This document shows positions 30,051 through 40,189 of a DNA stretch of 53,460 nucleotides, piece after piece. The translations under genes and the position numbers were made by a program. The number at the start of each line of letters is the position of its first letter. Within the stretch, counting starts at the first letter, position 1. The notes beneath the pieces are model-generated. The model was not told the origin of the DNA and made no database searches. It saw only the letters and a program-made list of their open reading frames with translations. This DNA comes from Halieaceae bacterium (GTDB lineage: Bacteria > Pseudomonadota > Gammaproteobacteria > Pseudomonadales > Halieaceae), in assembly GCA_028282105.1 (NCBI GenBank), contig JANQIO010000056.1:1-53460 (forward strand), written 5' to 3'.

Positions 30051-30570
30051 TCGCTTCTTCGCGTTTTTCCAACTCGGCACGCAGGCTGCCATTGGTCTGC
30101 TTGAGGCGATCAATCTGCGTGTACATGTCGAGGAAGGACTCCAGCGACGACTGCATGAGCTGAACCTCGGTGTGCAGCTTCATATCTTCGGTGATACGCG
30201 GCTTGAGTTCGGTATAGCTGTCCCGCGCCTCCTCGCGATCAAAGATCGGGCTCTCCGGCAGGATGCTGAGATAGGCGATGGCAATGCCTGACTCCACCGC
30301 CGCGAGCTCAGATTTCTCAATACGCTGGTAGCGCTGGAAGTACTGCAGTGCCTCCAGGTAGGCGCGCTCGTCGATAGACTGCAGGCCGCGCTCCAGGAAG
30401 GTGTAGTTGTCCTGCTTTTCCTGGCACACGCAATCGCTGCCCGGCAGGTTCAGGTTGAGCTCCGGCACAGGCTCGGCGCCATCTTCAGCGGTGGATGCCT
30501 GTTCGCGTTCCGGTTGGCCGCCGCAGGCCACCAGCATCAGAGCGAGCGCCAGTATAGTTGTCGTTTTCAT
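29986..30570 (-). CDS. Putative lipoprotein with helical C-terminus, function unknown
   Basis: A 194-residue lipoprotein with lipobox Cys16 (LVAC). A Pro/Glu-rich linker with two further cysteines (DCVCQEK) follows, then a TPR-like helical region ([28 protein letters not shown]) and a coiled coil ([29 protein letters not shown]). The layout recalls QseG/YfhG-type lipoproteins associated with two-component systems, but identity is not established. It overlaps the 3' end of the convergent kinase by 65 bases, which is unusual. The gap to lysS is only 33 bases, so it may be the last gene of the prfB-lysS transcript. Confidence 0.7.
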   Translation of the reverse strand: MKTTTILALALMLVACGGQPEREQASTAEDGAEPVPELNLNLPGSDCVCQEKQDNYTFLERGLQSIDERAYLEALQYFQRYQRIEKSELAAVESGIAIAYLSILPESPIFDREEARDSYTELKPRITEDMKLHTEVQLMQSSLESFLDMYTQIDRLKQTNGSLRAELEKREEAIKRLRDLTLGREPEEAGLLGN

Positions 30571-30603
30571 CCGATCGATAATAGCCTGCCGCCGCGCCCC
30601 GTG

Positions 30604-32094
30604 TCACTCGGGACGCATATGCGGGAAGAGAAGTACGTCACGAATTGAAGGACTGTCAGTCAAAAACATCACCAGCCGGTCGATGCCAATTCCCTCACCC
30701 ACGGTGGGCGGCAGCCCGTACTCCAGCGCCGTGATGTAGTCCTCATCGTAGTGCATGGCTTCCGGGTCACCCGCTTCCTTCTCAGCCACCTGGGCGCGGA
30801 AGCGCTCGGCCTGGTCTTCGGGGTCGTTAAGCTCAGAGAAGCCGTTGGCCATCTCGCGGCCCGCCAAAAAGAACTCAAAGCGATCGGTGACAAAGGGATC
30901 GTCGTCGTTGCGCCGGGACAGGGGCGAGACCTCGGTCGGGTATTCGGTGATAAAGGTAGGCTGGTCCAGTCGGTCTTCAACGGTCTTCTCGAAGATTTCC
31001 AGCTGCACCTTGCCCAGACCCCAGCTGTCCTTGAGCGGAATACCCAGACCTTCGGCAATGCCGCGCGCGGTAGATTCGTCTGCCAATTGCGCTGCCGTGA
31101 TGTCCGGGTTGAAGTGCAGAATGGATTCAAACACCGTCATGCGCTGGAAAGGCTGGCCCAGGTCGTAGTCGGTTCCCTGGTAGTGCACGGTAGTTGTCCC
31201 CAGCACCTCCTGCGCCAGGGCCCGCATCATGTCCTCGGTCAGGTCCATGGCGTCCCGGTAGTCGGCGAAGGCCCAGTAGTACTCGAGCATGGTGAACTCG
31301 GGATTGTGCCGGGTCGACAGGCCCTCATTGCGGAAGTTGCGGTTGATCTCGAATACCCTCTCGAAACCACCCACGGTCAAGCGTTTGAGGTAGAGTTCCG
31401 GCGCAATGCGCAGGTACATATCGAGGTCGAGGGCATTGTGGTGGGTCTTGAATGGCCGCGCGGCGGCGCCACCGGGAATCTGCTGCATCATTGGCGTTTC
31501 GACTTCCATGAAGTCGCGGTCCTGCATGAAACGGCGGATGCAGTCGACGATGGCCGAGCGCTTGCGAAACACCTCGCGGGATTCCGGGTTGACGATCAGG
31601 TCAACGTAGCGGCGCCGATAGCGTAGCTCCTGGTCGGCGAGGCCGTGATACTTGTCAGGCAGCGGCCGCAACGCCTTGGTCAGCAGGCGCGCTTCGGCCA
31701 TATTGATATACAGGTCGCCTTTGCCGGAGCGATACAGGGGGCCGGTGGCGGCGACAATGTCACCCAGGTCCCAGCTCTTGATAGCCGCCAGGGTGTCCTC
31801 GGGCAGGCCCTTGCGGTCGACGTAGAGCTGTATCTCGCCACTGCCATCCTGTATCAGCAGGAACGCGCCGCGGTTGCGAATCAGGCGCCCGCATACGGAG
31901 AACACCTCGGCGGCCGCCTCCAGGCTGGGCTTGTCGGCATCGGCATAGCGCTGCTGTAGCTCGCCGGCCCAGGCGCTGCGACGGAAGTCATTGGGAAACG
32001 CGGGGCCCTGCTCGCGTAGTGCCGCCAACTTGGCGCGCCGCTCAGCCACCAGCTTGTTTTCGTCTTCAGGCGTGATGCCCTGCTCGTCGCTCAT
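30604..32094 (-). CDS. lysS: Lysyl-tRNA synthetase (class II)
   Basis: LysS charges tRNA-Lys. The 496-residue protein has the N-terminal OB-fold anticodon domain ([20 protein letters not shown]) and class II motifs: [15 protein letters not shown] near motif 1, [20 protein letters not shown] for motif 2, and [17 protein letters not shown] for motif 3. It follows prfB by nine bases, the standard prfB-lysS operon. Confidence 0.97.
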   Translation of the reverse strand: MSDEQGITPEDENKLVAERRAKLAALREQGPAFPNDFRRSAWAGELQQRYADADKPSLEAAAEVFSVCGRLIRNRGAFLLIQDGSGEIQLYVDRKGLPEDTLAAIKSWDLGDIVAATGPLYRSGKGDLYINMAEARLLTKALRPLPDKYHGLADQELRYRRRYVDLIVNPESREVFRKRSAIVDCIRRFMQDRDFMEVETPMMQQIPGGAAARPFKTHHNALDLDMYLRIAPELYLKRLTVGGFERVFEINRNFRNEGLSTRHNPEFTMLEYYWAFADYRDAMDLTEDMMRALAQEVLGTTTVHYQGTDYDLGQPFQRMTVFESILHFNPDITAAQLADESTARGIAEGLGIPLKDSWGLGKVQLEIFEKTVEDRLDQPTFITEYPTEVSPLSRRNDDDPFVTDRFEFFLAGREMANGFSELNDPEDQAERFRAQVAEKEAGDPEAMHYDEDYITALEYGLPPTVGEGIGIDRLVMFLTDSPSIRDVLLFPHMRPE

Positions 32095-32103
32095 GAGATG
32101 TCC

Positions 32104-33202
32104 TTACAGCCCCTTCTTCAGGGAGGCCTCGATAAACTGGTCGATGTCGCCGTCCAACACCGCCTGGGTGTTGGAAGTTTCGATATTGGTACGCAGGTCC
32201 TTAACGCGCTGGTCATCCAGTACGTAGGAACGGATCTGGCTGCCCCAGCCGATATCCGACTTGCTGTCTTCCATGGCCTGGGCCGCCTCTGCCCGCTTCA
32301 GCATTTCCTGTTCATACAGCCGCGCTCGCAGCATTTTCCAGGCGCGATCGCGGTTCTGGTGCTGGGAGCGTTCACTCTGGCACTGCACCACGATACCCGA
32401 GGGCTCGTGGGTCAGGCGTACGGCGGAGTCAGTCTTGTTGACATGCTGGCCACCGGCGCCAGAGGCCCGGTAGGTGTCGGTGCGCACATCGGAGGGATCA
32501 ATCTCGATCTCCACGCTGTCGTCGATTTCCGGTGACACAAACACCGAACTGAAGGAGGTGTGGCGGCGATTGCCGGAATCGAAGGGCGACTTGCGCACCA
32601 GGCGATGCACCCCGGTCTCGGTCCGCAACCAGCCAAACGCGTACTCGCCCTCAAAGCGAATCGTGGCGCTCTTGATACCGGCTACCTCGCCGGACGATGC
32701 CTCTTCCAGGGTGGTGGTGAAACCGTGGGCCTCACCCCAGCGCAGATACATACGCAGCAACATTTCCGCCCAGTCCTGGGCTTCGGTGCCACCGGAGCCG
32801 GCCTGGATATCGAGAAAAGCGTTGTTGGGGTCCATTTCCCCGGCGAACATGCGGCGGAATTCCAGCTGCTCGAGCTTGGCCTCGAGGCCGGAGATTTCCT
32901 TGCGGATGTCCTCGACAGTGTCCTCGTCGTCCTCCTCCGCCGCCATTTGCAGCAGGTCAGCGGCATCGCTGGCGCCGCTGCTGAGGTCTTCGATGGTTTT
33001 AACCACGGTCTCCAGGGCTGCGCGTTCGCGACCGAGCTCCTGGGCGCGTTCCGGGTTATCCCAGACGCTGGGTTCTGCGAGTTCCAGCTCTACTTCGGCG
33101 AGCCTGTCCTTGCGCTGAGCGTAGTCAAAGATACCCCCTAAGCACATCGGTGCGCTCGTCGATTTCCTTCAGGGATTGCAGCAGCGGATTGATTTCCAGC
33201 AT
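32104..33202 (-). CDS. prfB: Peptide chain release factor 2, with programmed +1 frameshift
   Basis: RF2 terminates translation at UGA and UAA. The gene begins at ATG 33202 with 25 codons ([15 protein letters not shown]... LRGYL), then meets an in-frame UGA at 33125-33127. A +1 shift at CTTTGAC continues into the long frame (DYAQRKDRL...), giving 365 residues, the same as E. coli RF2. The main frame has the SPF codon-recognition motif (RKSPFDSG) and the GGQ motif ([18 protein letters not shown]). The in-frame stop is the normal autoregulatory device of this family and not a mutation. Confidence 0.96.
33125..33139 (-). promoter_or_regulatory. RF2 programmed frameshift signal
   Basis: On the minus strand the 15 bases read AGGGGGTATCTTTGA. 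This is the internal Shine-Dalgarno-like AGGGGG, three bases of spacing, the slippery CTT codon and the UGA stop. The following C makes UGAC, a weak stop context. When RF2 is scarce, ribosomes shift +1 and complete RF2. Confidence 0.95.
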
Positions 33203-33248
33203 GGGGTGTCAGGCGTCTGTGAAAAGGCGGCGCATTGTAGCGCAGCCG

Positions 33249-34304
33249 TCAAAATTGGTTCAATACGAAGCCAATCAGCAGTATCTGTGGCAGGGTGACC
33301 AGCGGCAGGAACAGGGCAATTTTCCAGGACGCCGTGGTATCACGGATCGACATGATTTCCGTGTAGTCAGTGGATACGCCGGCCATCAGGAAAGTGAAGC
33401 CGTTACCCGGCGCAGCGGCGCGGTTCATGAGGTCCGCAGCCACCGGCGTGGTACCTTCCGAACACACCTCGACCAGGGTCGCCGCCAGCAGGGTCAACCA
33501 CAGGCCAGACACGGTGGCGCCAAACCAGGCCGCGAACTGCTCCGGCGGCACTGCGGCGCGAATGGCGGCTGCCAGCAGGATTCCGAACAGGCCCCAGCGG
33601 ATAACGATTTTCGCGCCATTGAAACCGTCGCTCAGCAAGCGCCCACTCCCGGCCAGGGAGAATTTCCAGCCGCCGCGAAACTCCCGCCAGAGATCGGCAA
33701 AGCGCGCGTCCGGGTTCAGTTTTTCCCTGTGCGGGTTGTCGGGCAGCGTGCCGCCGCGCACCAGCGCGTCGAACACCAGCCCACTGGCGAGGCCGATCAC
33801 CAGTGATAGCAGGATAAACAGCAGTGTCCACCCTACCCCGATCAGGCCAAACAGGATGAGCGTAAGTGAGAAGGAGTTCCAGGGGCTGGCCAGCAGGAAC
33901 GCCATCACCTGCCCCAGCGACGCACCACGCTCATAGAGCTTCATACCCACCGCGAGAATGCCGTGGCTGCAGAGATCGAGGAACACCCCTGCCAGCGTTG
34001 CGCGCAGCAGCGAGCTGACACCATCCCGGTGCCCCAGCACCGACATCACCAGGTCACGGGGGATACGCGCCAGCAGGCCGACAAAAACCACGCCGATGGC
34101 CAGCCCCCACCACATCTTATTGAACAGCTCCCGTACACCGTGGGCCAGCACCGTATACCAGGCGTCGCTATGGGGTAGCGCCAGACCCGCAAGGTAGAGG
34201 CCGGATACCCCCAGCGCCACCGTCAGCAGGAAGTAATCCGGCCGGTCTGCATGGCTGGCGCAGTGATCCGTGGCCTCGGTGGGTTGGTGACAGCAATCAC
34301 TCAC
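33249..34304 (-). CDS. Permease of the SO_0444/ArsP type, probable metal efflux
   Basis: A 351-residue polytopic membrane protein of the DUF318/ArsP-like permease group, most like the SO_0444 family of putative Cu/Zn exporters. The N-terminus is rich in Cys and His (SDCCHQPTEATDHCASHADR), as expected for metal capture. Around eight membrane helices follow, including two repeat halves with the helix motifs CSHGILAVGMKLYERGAS and EVCSEGTTPVAADLMNRAA. The GTG start has a weak ribosome-binding site. It lies 46 bases upstream of prfB on the same strand but has its own possible promoter. The substrate is inferred only. Confidence 0.75.
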   Translation of the reverse strand: MSDCCHQPTEATDHCASHADRPDYFLLTVALGVSGLYLAGLALPHSDAWYTVLAHGVRELFNKMWWGLAIGVVFVGLLARIPRDLVMSVLGHRDGVSSLLRATLAGVFLDLCSHGILAVGMKLYERGASLGQVMAFLLASPWNSFSLTLILFGLIGVGWTLLFILLSLVIGLASGLVFDALVRGGTLPDNPHREKLNPDARFADLWREFRGGWKFSLAGSGRLLSDGFNGAKIVIRWGLFGILLAAAIRAAVPPEQFAAWFGATVSGLWLTLLAATLVEVCSEGTTPVAADLMNRAAAPGNGFTFLMAGVSTDYTEIMSIRDTTASWKIALFLPLVTLPQILLIGFVLNQF

Positions 34305-34359
34305 GCCGCAGGCTCTCGGCGACAGGCTTGTGAAAAGGAGTTGTGATTCACCATACGTC

Positions 34360-34389
34360 CATCTAACCGCCGGTCCCGTTCAAGGTCAA
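34360..34389 (-). promoter_or_regulatory. Possible promoter of the permease gene
   Basis: On the minus strand TTGACC (34384-34389) overlaps the recJ stop and is followed after 18 bases by TAGATG (34360-34365). The long spacer and ACC...GGT edges recall MerR-family metal-responsive promoters, but the dyad is weak, so the class of regulator is open. Confidence 0.35.
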
Positions 34390-36113
34390 GCGGGCTGCAG
34401 CGCCTCAATCATAAGCTGCAGGCGCTCTTCCCCGCGGTAGTAGTTACAGTCCAGCCGATAGGCGAGTTCGACCCGCTCCACTTCGGGGTCTGGCCAGCGT
34501 TCGGTATCCACATTGAAAGCAATGGCATCCAGCAGGCTATCAGGTGCATCGGCATGAGACAGCACCAGCTTAAGGTGCTTTTCGCCGACGATGCGCTGAT
34601 GCACCAGGTGGAACACACCGTCAAACACCGGCTCCGGGAAATGTTGTCCCCAGGGCGCGGCATAGCGCAGCTGCTGGGCCAGCTCCAGTTGCATCTGGTC
34701 GCCGGCCAGCGCCCCGTCTGTTTCGATAACGGCCTGCAGCTCCACGTCCTGCAACCACTCACTGACCACCGCGTCCAGGGCCTCGGCAAATTCGCTGAAA
34801 CGCTGCTTCGGTAGCGACAGCCCCGCCGCCATGGCATGGCCACCGAATTTGCTGACCAGCCCCGGATGGCTGCTGGCAACCCGGTCCAGTACATCGCGGA
34901 TATGCAGCCCGGGAATGGAGCGCGCAGAGCCCTTGATATTGCCGTCATCCCCGTCGGCAAAGGCGATCACCGGACGGTTCCAACGGTCCTTGATGCGAGA
35001 GGCGAGGATACCCACCACGCCCTGGTGCCAGCCGGCCTGATACAGACAGATGCTGTTGGGCAGCTCGACATCCGCGCGAATTTCCAGCGCCGCGAGCGCC
35101 GCCGTCGCCTCCTCCTGCATCCCGCGCTCGATCTGCTGGCGGTCGCGATTGAGGTTATCCAGCTGCTCGGCATAGCGGCGGGCCTCGGCACCGTTGTCTG
35201 CCAGCAGGCAGGCGATGCCCACTGACATATCGTCCAGGCGCCCGGCGGCATTGAGGCGCGGCGCCACCGCGAAAGACAGGTCTGAGGCCACCAGTCGTTG
35301 CGGCTGGCGTCCGGCTATCTCCAGCAGCGCGGAGATTCCCGGGCGGGTCTGTCCGGCGCGTATGCGCAGCAGCCCCTGTTGCACCAGCACGCGGTTATTG
35401 CGATCCAGCGGTACGACGTCAGCGATGGTGCCCAGCGCCACCAGGTCCAGCACCTGGCCGAGTCCAGGTGGCGCCATGCCCTGCTCATCAAACCAGCCAC
35501 GTTCGCGCAGCTCGCGTCGCAGCGCCGAGAGGGTGTAGAAAATCACACCCACACCCGCCAGGGACTTGCTGGGGAAGTCGCAGCCCGGCTGGTTGGGATT
35601 GACGATAACATCGGCCGCGGGCAGCTCCCTGCCCGGCAGGTGGTGATCGGTCACCAGGGTGAGAATGCCCAGCTCCCGAGCCCGCGCCACGCCGTCGACG
35701 CTGGAAATACCGTTGTCCACGGTGACAATCAGTTGCGGTTTGCGCTGGCTGGCCAGCTCGACGATTTCCGGGGTCAGGCCATAGCCGTATTCAAAGCGAT
35801 TCGGTACCAGGTAGTCCACCTGGGTCGCTCCCATGGCCCGCAGCAGGGTAATGCCGACGGCAATGCTGGTAGCGCCGTCGGCATCGAAGTCGCCGACGAT
35901 GAGAATCTTGCCGCCGGTCGTGAGGGTATCTGCGAGCAACACCGCTGCCTCGCCCAGACCGGCGAAACCCTCCGGGGGCAGCAGTTTGTCCAGGCCCAGC
36001 TCCAGTTCCTCGGGCGAGGTGATGCCGCGGGCGCTGAAGACGCGCTTCAGCACCGGGTGAAGCTTACCCTGCAGGGTGGTGGCTGCGGTTCGTCGCCGGA
36101 TTGCCTGCGCCAT
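34386..36113 (-). CDS. recJ: Single-stranded-DNA-specific exonuclease RecJ
   Basis: RecJ digests single-stranded DNA 5' to 3' in recombination and mismatch repair. From ATG 36113 the protein has 575 residues, like E. coli RecJ. It has the DHH phosphoesterase motifs DFDAD (75-79), DNG (133-135) and DHH (156-158), then GTIADVVPL, and the C-terminal DHHA1/OB parts with GGHAMAAGL. Longer readings upstream enter thrC and are not homologous. The ATG lies two bases after the thrC stop, so the pair is co-transcribed. Confidence 0.95.
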   Translation of the reverse strand: MAQAIRRRTAATTLQGKLHPVLKRVFSARGITSPEELELGLDKLLPPEGFAGLGEAAVLLADTLTTGGKILIVGDFDADGATSIAVGITLLRAMGATQVDYLVPNRFEYGYGLTPEIVELASQRKPQLIVTVDNGISSVDGVARARELGILTLVTDHHLPGRELPAADVIVNPNQPGCDFPSKSLAGVGVIFYTLSALRRELRERGWFDEQGMAPPGLGQVLDLVALGTIADVVPLDRNNRVLVQQGLLRIRAGQTRPGISALLEIAGRQPQRLVASDLSFAVAPRLNAAGRLDDMSVGIACLLADNGAEARRYAEQLDNLNRDRQQIERGMQEEATAALAALEIRADVELPNSICLYQAGWHQGVVGILASRIKDRWNRPVIAFADGDDGNIKGSARSIPGLHIRDVLDRVASSHPGLVSKFGGHAMAAGLSLPKQRFSEFAEALDAVVSEWLQDVELQAVIETDGALAGDQMQLELAQQLRYAAPWGQHFPEPVFDGVFHLVHQRIVGEKHLKLVLSHADAPDSLLDAIAFNVDTERWPDPEVERVELAYRLDCNYYRGEERLQLMIEALQPA

Positions 36114-36115
36114 GG

Positions 36116-37513
36116 TCAGGCGGACAGGTGCTCCGCCATAAAGGCCTGCAAACCGGCCAGGTCCTTGGGCAGCACCTCGAAGCGCTCCTCCCGTTCGAAC
36201 AGATCGGCCATATGCAGTGGCAACGCCGGCTCGATGCCGACTCCGGAGGCGGCCACCGCTGCGGGAAACTTGGCCGGGTGCGCAGTTGCCAGGGTCACCA
36301 TTGGCACATCGTCGTCGCGGCGGCAATCCCGCGCGGCCTTGAAGCCAATCGCGGAGTGCGGGTCCAGCAGGTATTCATTGCGCTGGTAAACCTCGCCGAT
36401 CACTGCTGTGGTTTCCTCATCGCTGACGCACTGGCTGCTGAACAGCGTACCGAGTCGCTGCATGGCCGCTTCCGACAATTGGATATCGCCATCATTAAAG
36501 CGTCGCATGAGATCGGCCACCGCCTCGGCATCCCGGTCGTAGAGGTCGAACATGAGGCGTTCGAAGTTGCTGGACACCGTGATATCCATGCTCGGGCTGA
36601 GAGTCTGGTGCAGTTCGGTGCGGGCGTAGGCGCCGGTGCTCAGCAGGCGATGCAGGACGTCGTTGCGGTTGGTGGCGATCACCAGTTGCTCTATGGGCAG
36701 CCCCATATTGCGAGCCAGGTAGCCGGCGAAGATGTCGCCGAAGTTGCCGGTGGGCACCGAGAACGACACCGGCCGCTGCGGACCGCCCAGGGCCAGGGAC
36801 GCGTACACGTAGTACACGATCTGGGCCATGATACGGGCCCAGTTGATGGAGTTCACTGCTACCAGGCTACGCCCTTCCGGCAGAAAGCCCTGGTCGCCGA
36901 AGCTGGCTTTGACCGCTGCCTGGCAATCGTCAAAATTGCCTTGCAGGGCAATATTGTGGATGCGCTCGCCCGGCACCGTGGTCATCTGGCGACGCTGCAC
37001 CTCGGACACCCGCTGGTGCGGGTGCAGAATATAGATGTCGATATTGCTGCAGCGGCGGCAGCCCTCGATGGCGGCCGATCCGGTATCACCGGAGGTCGCG
37101 CCCATGATGACCACCTTGCGGTGTTGCCGTTCCAGGACGTAGTCCAGCAAACGCCCCAGCAACTGCAGGGCGAAATCCTTAAAGGCCAGGGTTGGGCCAT
37201 GGAACAGTTCCAGCACCCACTGGTTGGGCGCCAGTTGCACTAACGGCGCCACCGCGTCGTGCCGGAACACGCTGTAGCAATCGTCGACAATGGTGCGAAA
37301 GTCCGCTGCCGGGATGCTCTCCTCCACAAACGGCAGCATGATTTCATAGGCGAGCTGAGGGTAAGTCATGCCGCGCATGGCGGTGAGCTGATCCGGGCTG
37401 AACGCGGGCAGCTCGGCGGGCAGGTATAGACCGCCGTCCGTGGCGAGGCCCGCCAGCAGCACTTCTTCGAAGTTCAGGATCGGGGCGTCACCCCTTGTGC
37501 TGATGTATTTCAT
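36116..37513 (-). CDS. thrC: Threonine synthase
   Basis: ThrC converts O-phosphohomoserine to threonine using PLP. From ATG 37513 (MKYISTRGDAPILNFEEVLL) the protein has 465 residues. The PLP lysine is K112 in HGPTLAFKDFALQ, and the phosphate-binding GATSGDTGSAAIEG segment follows. Upstream in-frame sequence is not homologous and overlaps the hom gap. It lies 25 bases after hom. Together they perform two late steps of threonine synthesis. Confidence 0.96.
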   Translation of the reverse strand: MKYISTRGDAPILNFEEVLLAGLATDGGLYLPAELPAFSPDQLTAMRGMTYPQLAYEIMLPFVEESIPAADFRTIVDDCYSVFRHDAVAPLVQLAPNQWVLELFHGPTLAFKDFALQLLGRLLDYVLERQHRKVVIMGATSGDTGSAAIEGCRRCSNIDIYILHPHQRVSEVQRRQMTTVPGERIHNIALQGNFDDCQAAVKASFGDQGFLPEGRSLVAVNSINWARIMAQIVYYVYASLALGGPQRPVSFSVPTGNFGDIFAGYLARNMGLPIEQLVIATNRNDVLHRLLSTGAYARTELHQTLSPSMDITVSSNFERLMFDLYDRDAEAVADLMRRFNDGDIQLSEAAMQRLGTLFSSQCVSDEETTAVIGEVYQRNEYLLDPHSAIGFKAARDCRRDDDVPMVTLATAHPAKFPAAVAASGVGIEPALPLHMADLFEREERFEVLPKDLAGLQAFMAEHLSA

Positions 37514-37538
37514 TACTGTCCCACCAGGCCTGCTGGCC

Positions 37539-38846
37539 CTACCCGTCCAGGCTTTCCATACGGATGCGGGTAATGCTGCCCGCAATGCTGTCCAGCGCCT
37601 CAATCTCCCGCGCCACCCGGTTGAGCTCCCCCTCCCGCGTGCGATTGGTGAGGATGATCACCGGCACCCGGGTCTCGCCCTCGGCGGGCTCTTTCTGGAT
37701 GAGGGCCTCGATGCTGACGCCAGCGCGGCTGCAGATGCTGGCCACCTCAGACATAACACCGGGCTTGTCCTCCGCCGTCATGCGCAGGTACCAGGCGGTC
37801 TCCACATCCTCTATAGCCAGAATAGGCTGGCGGGCAATAGCCTCTGTGCGCACACCCAACTCAGGCACCGCCGGCGTCTGGCCCAGGGCCAGGCTGCGGG
37901 CCAGGTCAACGATATCAGCCACCACTGCCGAAGCGGTGGGTTCTGCACCGGCACCGGCGCCGTAGTACAGCGTCGGGCCTACCGCATCACCTTCCACCAG
38001 CACCGCGTTCTTCACACCATTGACGTTGGCGAGCAGACGCTTCTCCGGCACGAGCGTGGGGTGCACCCGCAGCTCGATACCCTGTTCCGCCCTGCGGGCG
38101 ATACCGAGATGCTTGATGCGATAGCCCAGCTCTTCAGCGTAGTCCACGTCCACTGTTTCGATCGCCGAGATGCCCTCGGTGTAGACCTTGTCGAATTCCA
38201 GCGGCATGCCGAAGGCAATGGCGGCCAGGATGACCAGCTTGTGGGCGGCGTCTATGCCCTCCACGTCAAAGGTCGGGTCAGCCTCGGCATAGCCCAGCGC
38301 CTGGGCCTCCGCCAGGACATCGGCGAACTCCCGGCCCTTGTCGCGCATCTCACTGAGAATAAAGTTGCCGGTGCCGTTGATAATACCTGCCAGCCACTGT
38401 ACACGGTTGGCCGCCAGGCCTTCGCGCATTGCCTTGATGATCGGGATACCCCCTGCCACCGCCGCCTCATAGCAGATCGACACCCCCGCTTCCGCGGCCT
38501 CCGCAAACAGCGCATTGCCATGTTCGGCGATAAGCGCCTTGTTGGCCGTAACCACATGTTTGCCGTTGGCTATGGCGGCGCGCACCAGTTTGAGCGCCGT
38601 GTCGGTGCCACCGATCAGTTCCACCAGAACATCCACCTCCGGATCGGCCGCCACTTCCAGCAGATCGCGACTGACAGGCACCGTGCCCGTGGGGCATTCC
38701 GGACGGTCGCGGCGCGCGCCCACCCGGCCGATGGCAACATGGCAGCCGGCGCGATCGGCGATCTCCGCCTCATTGGCCGCCAGCAGCTTGAAGGTACCAC
38801 TGCCGACAGTACCCAGGCCGCAGAGCCCTACCCTGACCGTTTTCAT
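37539..38846 (-). CDS. hom: Homoserine dehydrogenase (with ACT domain)
   Basis: Hom reduces aspartate semialdehyde to homoserine. The 435-residue monofunctional protein has the NAD(P)-binding [16 protein letters not shown] at the N-terminus, the catalytic region around [25 protein letters not shown], and a C-terminal ACT domain from about residue 355 ([19 protein letters not shown]) that usually gives threonine feedback inhibition. Its ATG overlaps the alaC stop by four bases (ATGA). Confidence 0.97.
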   Translation of the reverse strand: MKTVRVGLCGLGTVGSGTFKLLAANEAEIADRAGCHVAIGRVGARRDRPECPTGTVPVSRDLLEVAADPEVDVLVELIGGTDTALKLVRAAIANGKHVVTANKALIAEHGNALFAEAAEAGVSICYEAAVAGGIPIIKAMREGLAANRVQWLAGIINGTGNFILSEMRDKGREFADVLAEAQALGYAEADPTFDVEGIDAAHKLVILAAIAFGMPLEFDKVYTEGISAIETVDVDYAEELGYRIKHLGIARRAEQGIELRVHPTLVPEKRLLANVNGVKNAVLVEGDAVGPTLYYGAGAGAEPTASAVVADIVDLARSLALGQTPAVPELGVRTEAIARQPILAIEDVETAWYLRMTAEDKPGVMSEVASICSRAGVSIEALIQKEPAEGETRVPVIILTNRTREGELNRVAREIEALDSIAGSITRIRMESLDG

Positions 38847-40033
38847 GCTGCGAATCCGTCCTTGCGTATCATGCGCTTGATATTCCTGATGGCCTGGCGC
38901 GTGCGGTGTTCATTCTCGATCAGGCCGAAACGCACATGGCCTTCGCCATACTCGCCGAAGCCTACACCAGGCGATACCGCCACCTTGGCCTCCACCAGCA
39001 GTTTCTTGCTGAACTCCAGTGAGCCCATGTCACGGTAAAACTCCGGGATCTCTGCCCAGACGAACATGGTGCCCTTTGGCGGCTCCACTGGCCAGCCGGC
39101 AGCGGTGAGGCCGCTGCACAGAACATCGCGCCGGTCCTGGTAGAGCTGTCGAATCTCATCAACGCAGCCCTGGTCGCCCTCCAGGGCGCTGATAGCCGCC
39201 ACCTGCACGGGCGTGAACATGCCGTAGTCGAGATAAGACTTCATGCGCGCCAGGGCGCCGACCAGTTCCCGATTGCCGCAACAAAAACCCACGCGCCAGC
39301 CGGGCATGTTGTAGCTCTTGGAAAGTGAGAAAAACTCCACCGCTACATCCCGGGCGCCAGGCACTTGCAGGATAGACGGGGCGACGTAGCCGTCGAAACA
39401 CAGATCCGCGTAAGCCAGGTCCTGCACCACCCAGATGTTGTACTCGCGGGCCATGTCCACCAGCTTTTCAAAGAAATCGAGTTCCACACAGTGGGTAGTG
39501 GGGTTGCTGGGGAAGTTCAGCACCAGCATCTTCGGTGTGGGCCAGCTGTTGCGAATAGCGTTTTCCAGCTCCGGGAAAAAGGTGCCGTCGCCACGCATAG
39601 GCACATGGCGGATATCGGCGCCGGCGATGACAAAGCCGTAGGGGTGAATCGGGTATGAGGGGTTGGGCACCAGTATGGTATCCCCGGGGCCGGTGGTGGC
39701 CAGCGCCAGGTGTGCCAGCCCCTCCTTGGAGCCCAGGGTGACAATAGCCTCGGTGTCCGGGTCCAGTTCCACGTCATAACGACGCTGGTACCAGTCGCAG
39801 ATAGCCCGCCGCAGGCGAGGAATGCCCTTGGACTGGGAGTAGCGATGGGTGTCCTTGCGCTGCGCGGTTTCTGTGAGCTTGTCGACAATGTGCTGCGGGG
39901 TCGGCTGGTCCGGGTTACCCATGCCGAAGTCGATCACGTCATCGCCCGCCGCCCTGGCCTGCTGCTTCAGATCACCGATGATGTTGAAAACGTAGGGAGG
40001 CAGGCGCTCGATGCGCTTAAACTGTTGTTCCAC
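38843..40033 (-). CDS. alaC: Alanine transaminase AlaC (class I/II aminotransferase)
   Basis: A 396-residue PLP aminotransferase of the AlaC (YfdZ) type, which makes alanine from pyruvate and glutamate. Typical stretches are [19 protein letters not shown], the PLP lysine in [17 protein letters not shown] and the C-terminal [22 protein letters not shown]. It is sometimes annotated as a diaminopimelate or aspartate aminotransferase; AlaC fits best. The start is GTG 40033. It is the first gene of an alaC-hom-thrC-recJ unit with a strong upstream promoter. The 156-base gap to dsbC holds that promoter. Confidence 0.92.
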   Translation of the reverse strand: MEQQFKRIERLPPYVFNIIGDLKQQARAAGDDVIDFGMGNPDQPTPQHIVDKLTETAQRKDTHRYSQSKGIPRLRRAICDWYQRRYDVELDPDTEAIVTLGSKEGLAHLALATTGPGDTILVPNPSYPIHPYGFVIAGADIRHVPMRGDGTFFPELENAIRNSWPTPKMLVLNFPSNPTTHCVELDFFEKLVDMAREYNIWVVQDLAYADLCFDGYVAPSILQVPGARDVAVEFFSLSKSYNMPGWRVGFCCGNRELVGALARMKSYLDYGMFTPVQVAAISALEGDQGCVDEIRQLYQDRRDVLCSGLTAAGWPVEPPKGTMFVWAEIPEFYRDMGSLEFSKKLLVEAKVAVSPGVGFGEYGEGHVRFGLIENEHRTRQAIRNIKRMIRKDGFAA

Positions 40034-40072
40034 GGCTGGCCGACCACGACGGCGGGATGCTCAAAGCGGGCC

Positions 40073-40101
40073 ACATTACTGGCCCACCCCGGCTCTGTCA
40101 A
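40073..40101 (-). promoter_or_regulatory. Putative promoter of alaC-hom-thrC-recJ
   Basis: On the minus strand a consensus TTGACA (40096-40101) is followed after 17 bases by TAATGT (40073-40078), 40 bases upstream of the alaC GTG. No leader-peptide attenuator for threonine is visible between promoter and start. Confidence 0.6.
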
Positions 40102-40189
40102 CGCGGCCCCCCGAACGGTGTCAGGGCACGGGGCCAGGTCGCATCATCCCTCGCGATACCTTGCGATCTCTCGCGAAAGCAGCGCTGCC

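Noticed and set aside
33104-33147. prfB as a frameshifted pseudogene
   Set aside because: The stop is part of the standard RF2 programmed frameshift site.
36114-36326. Longer recJ with a 71-residue N-terminal extension
   Set aside because: The extension is Arg/Gly-rich shadow translation of thrC. The ATG at 36113 gives the standard length.
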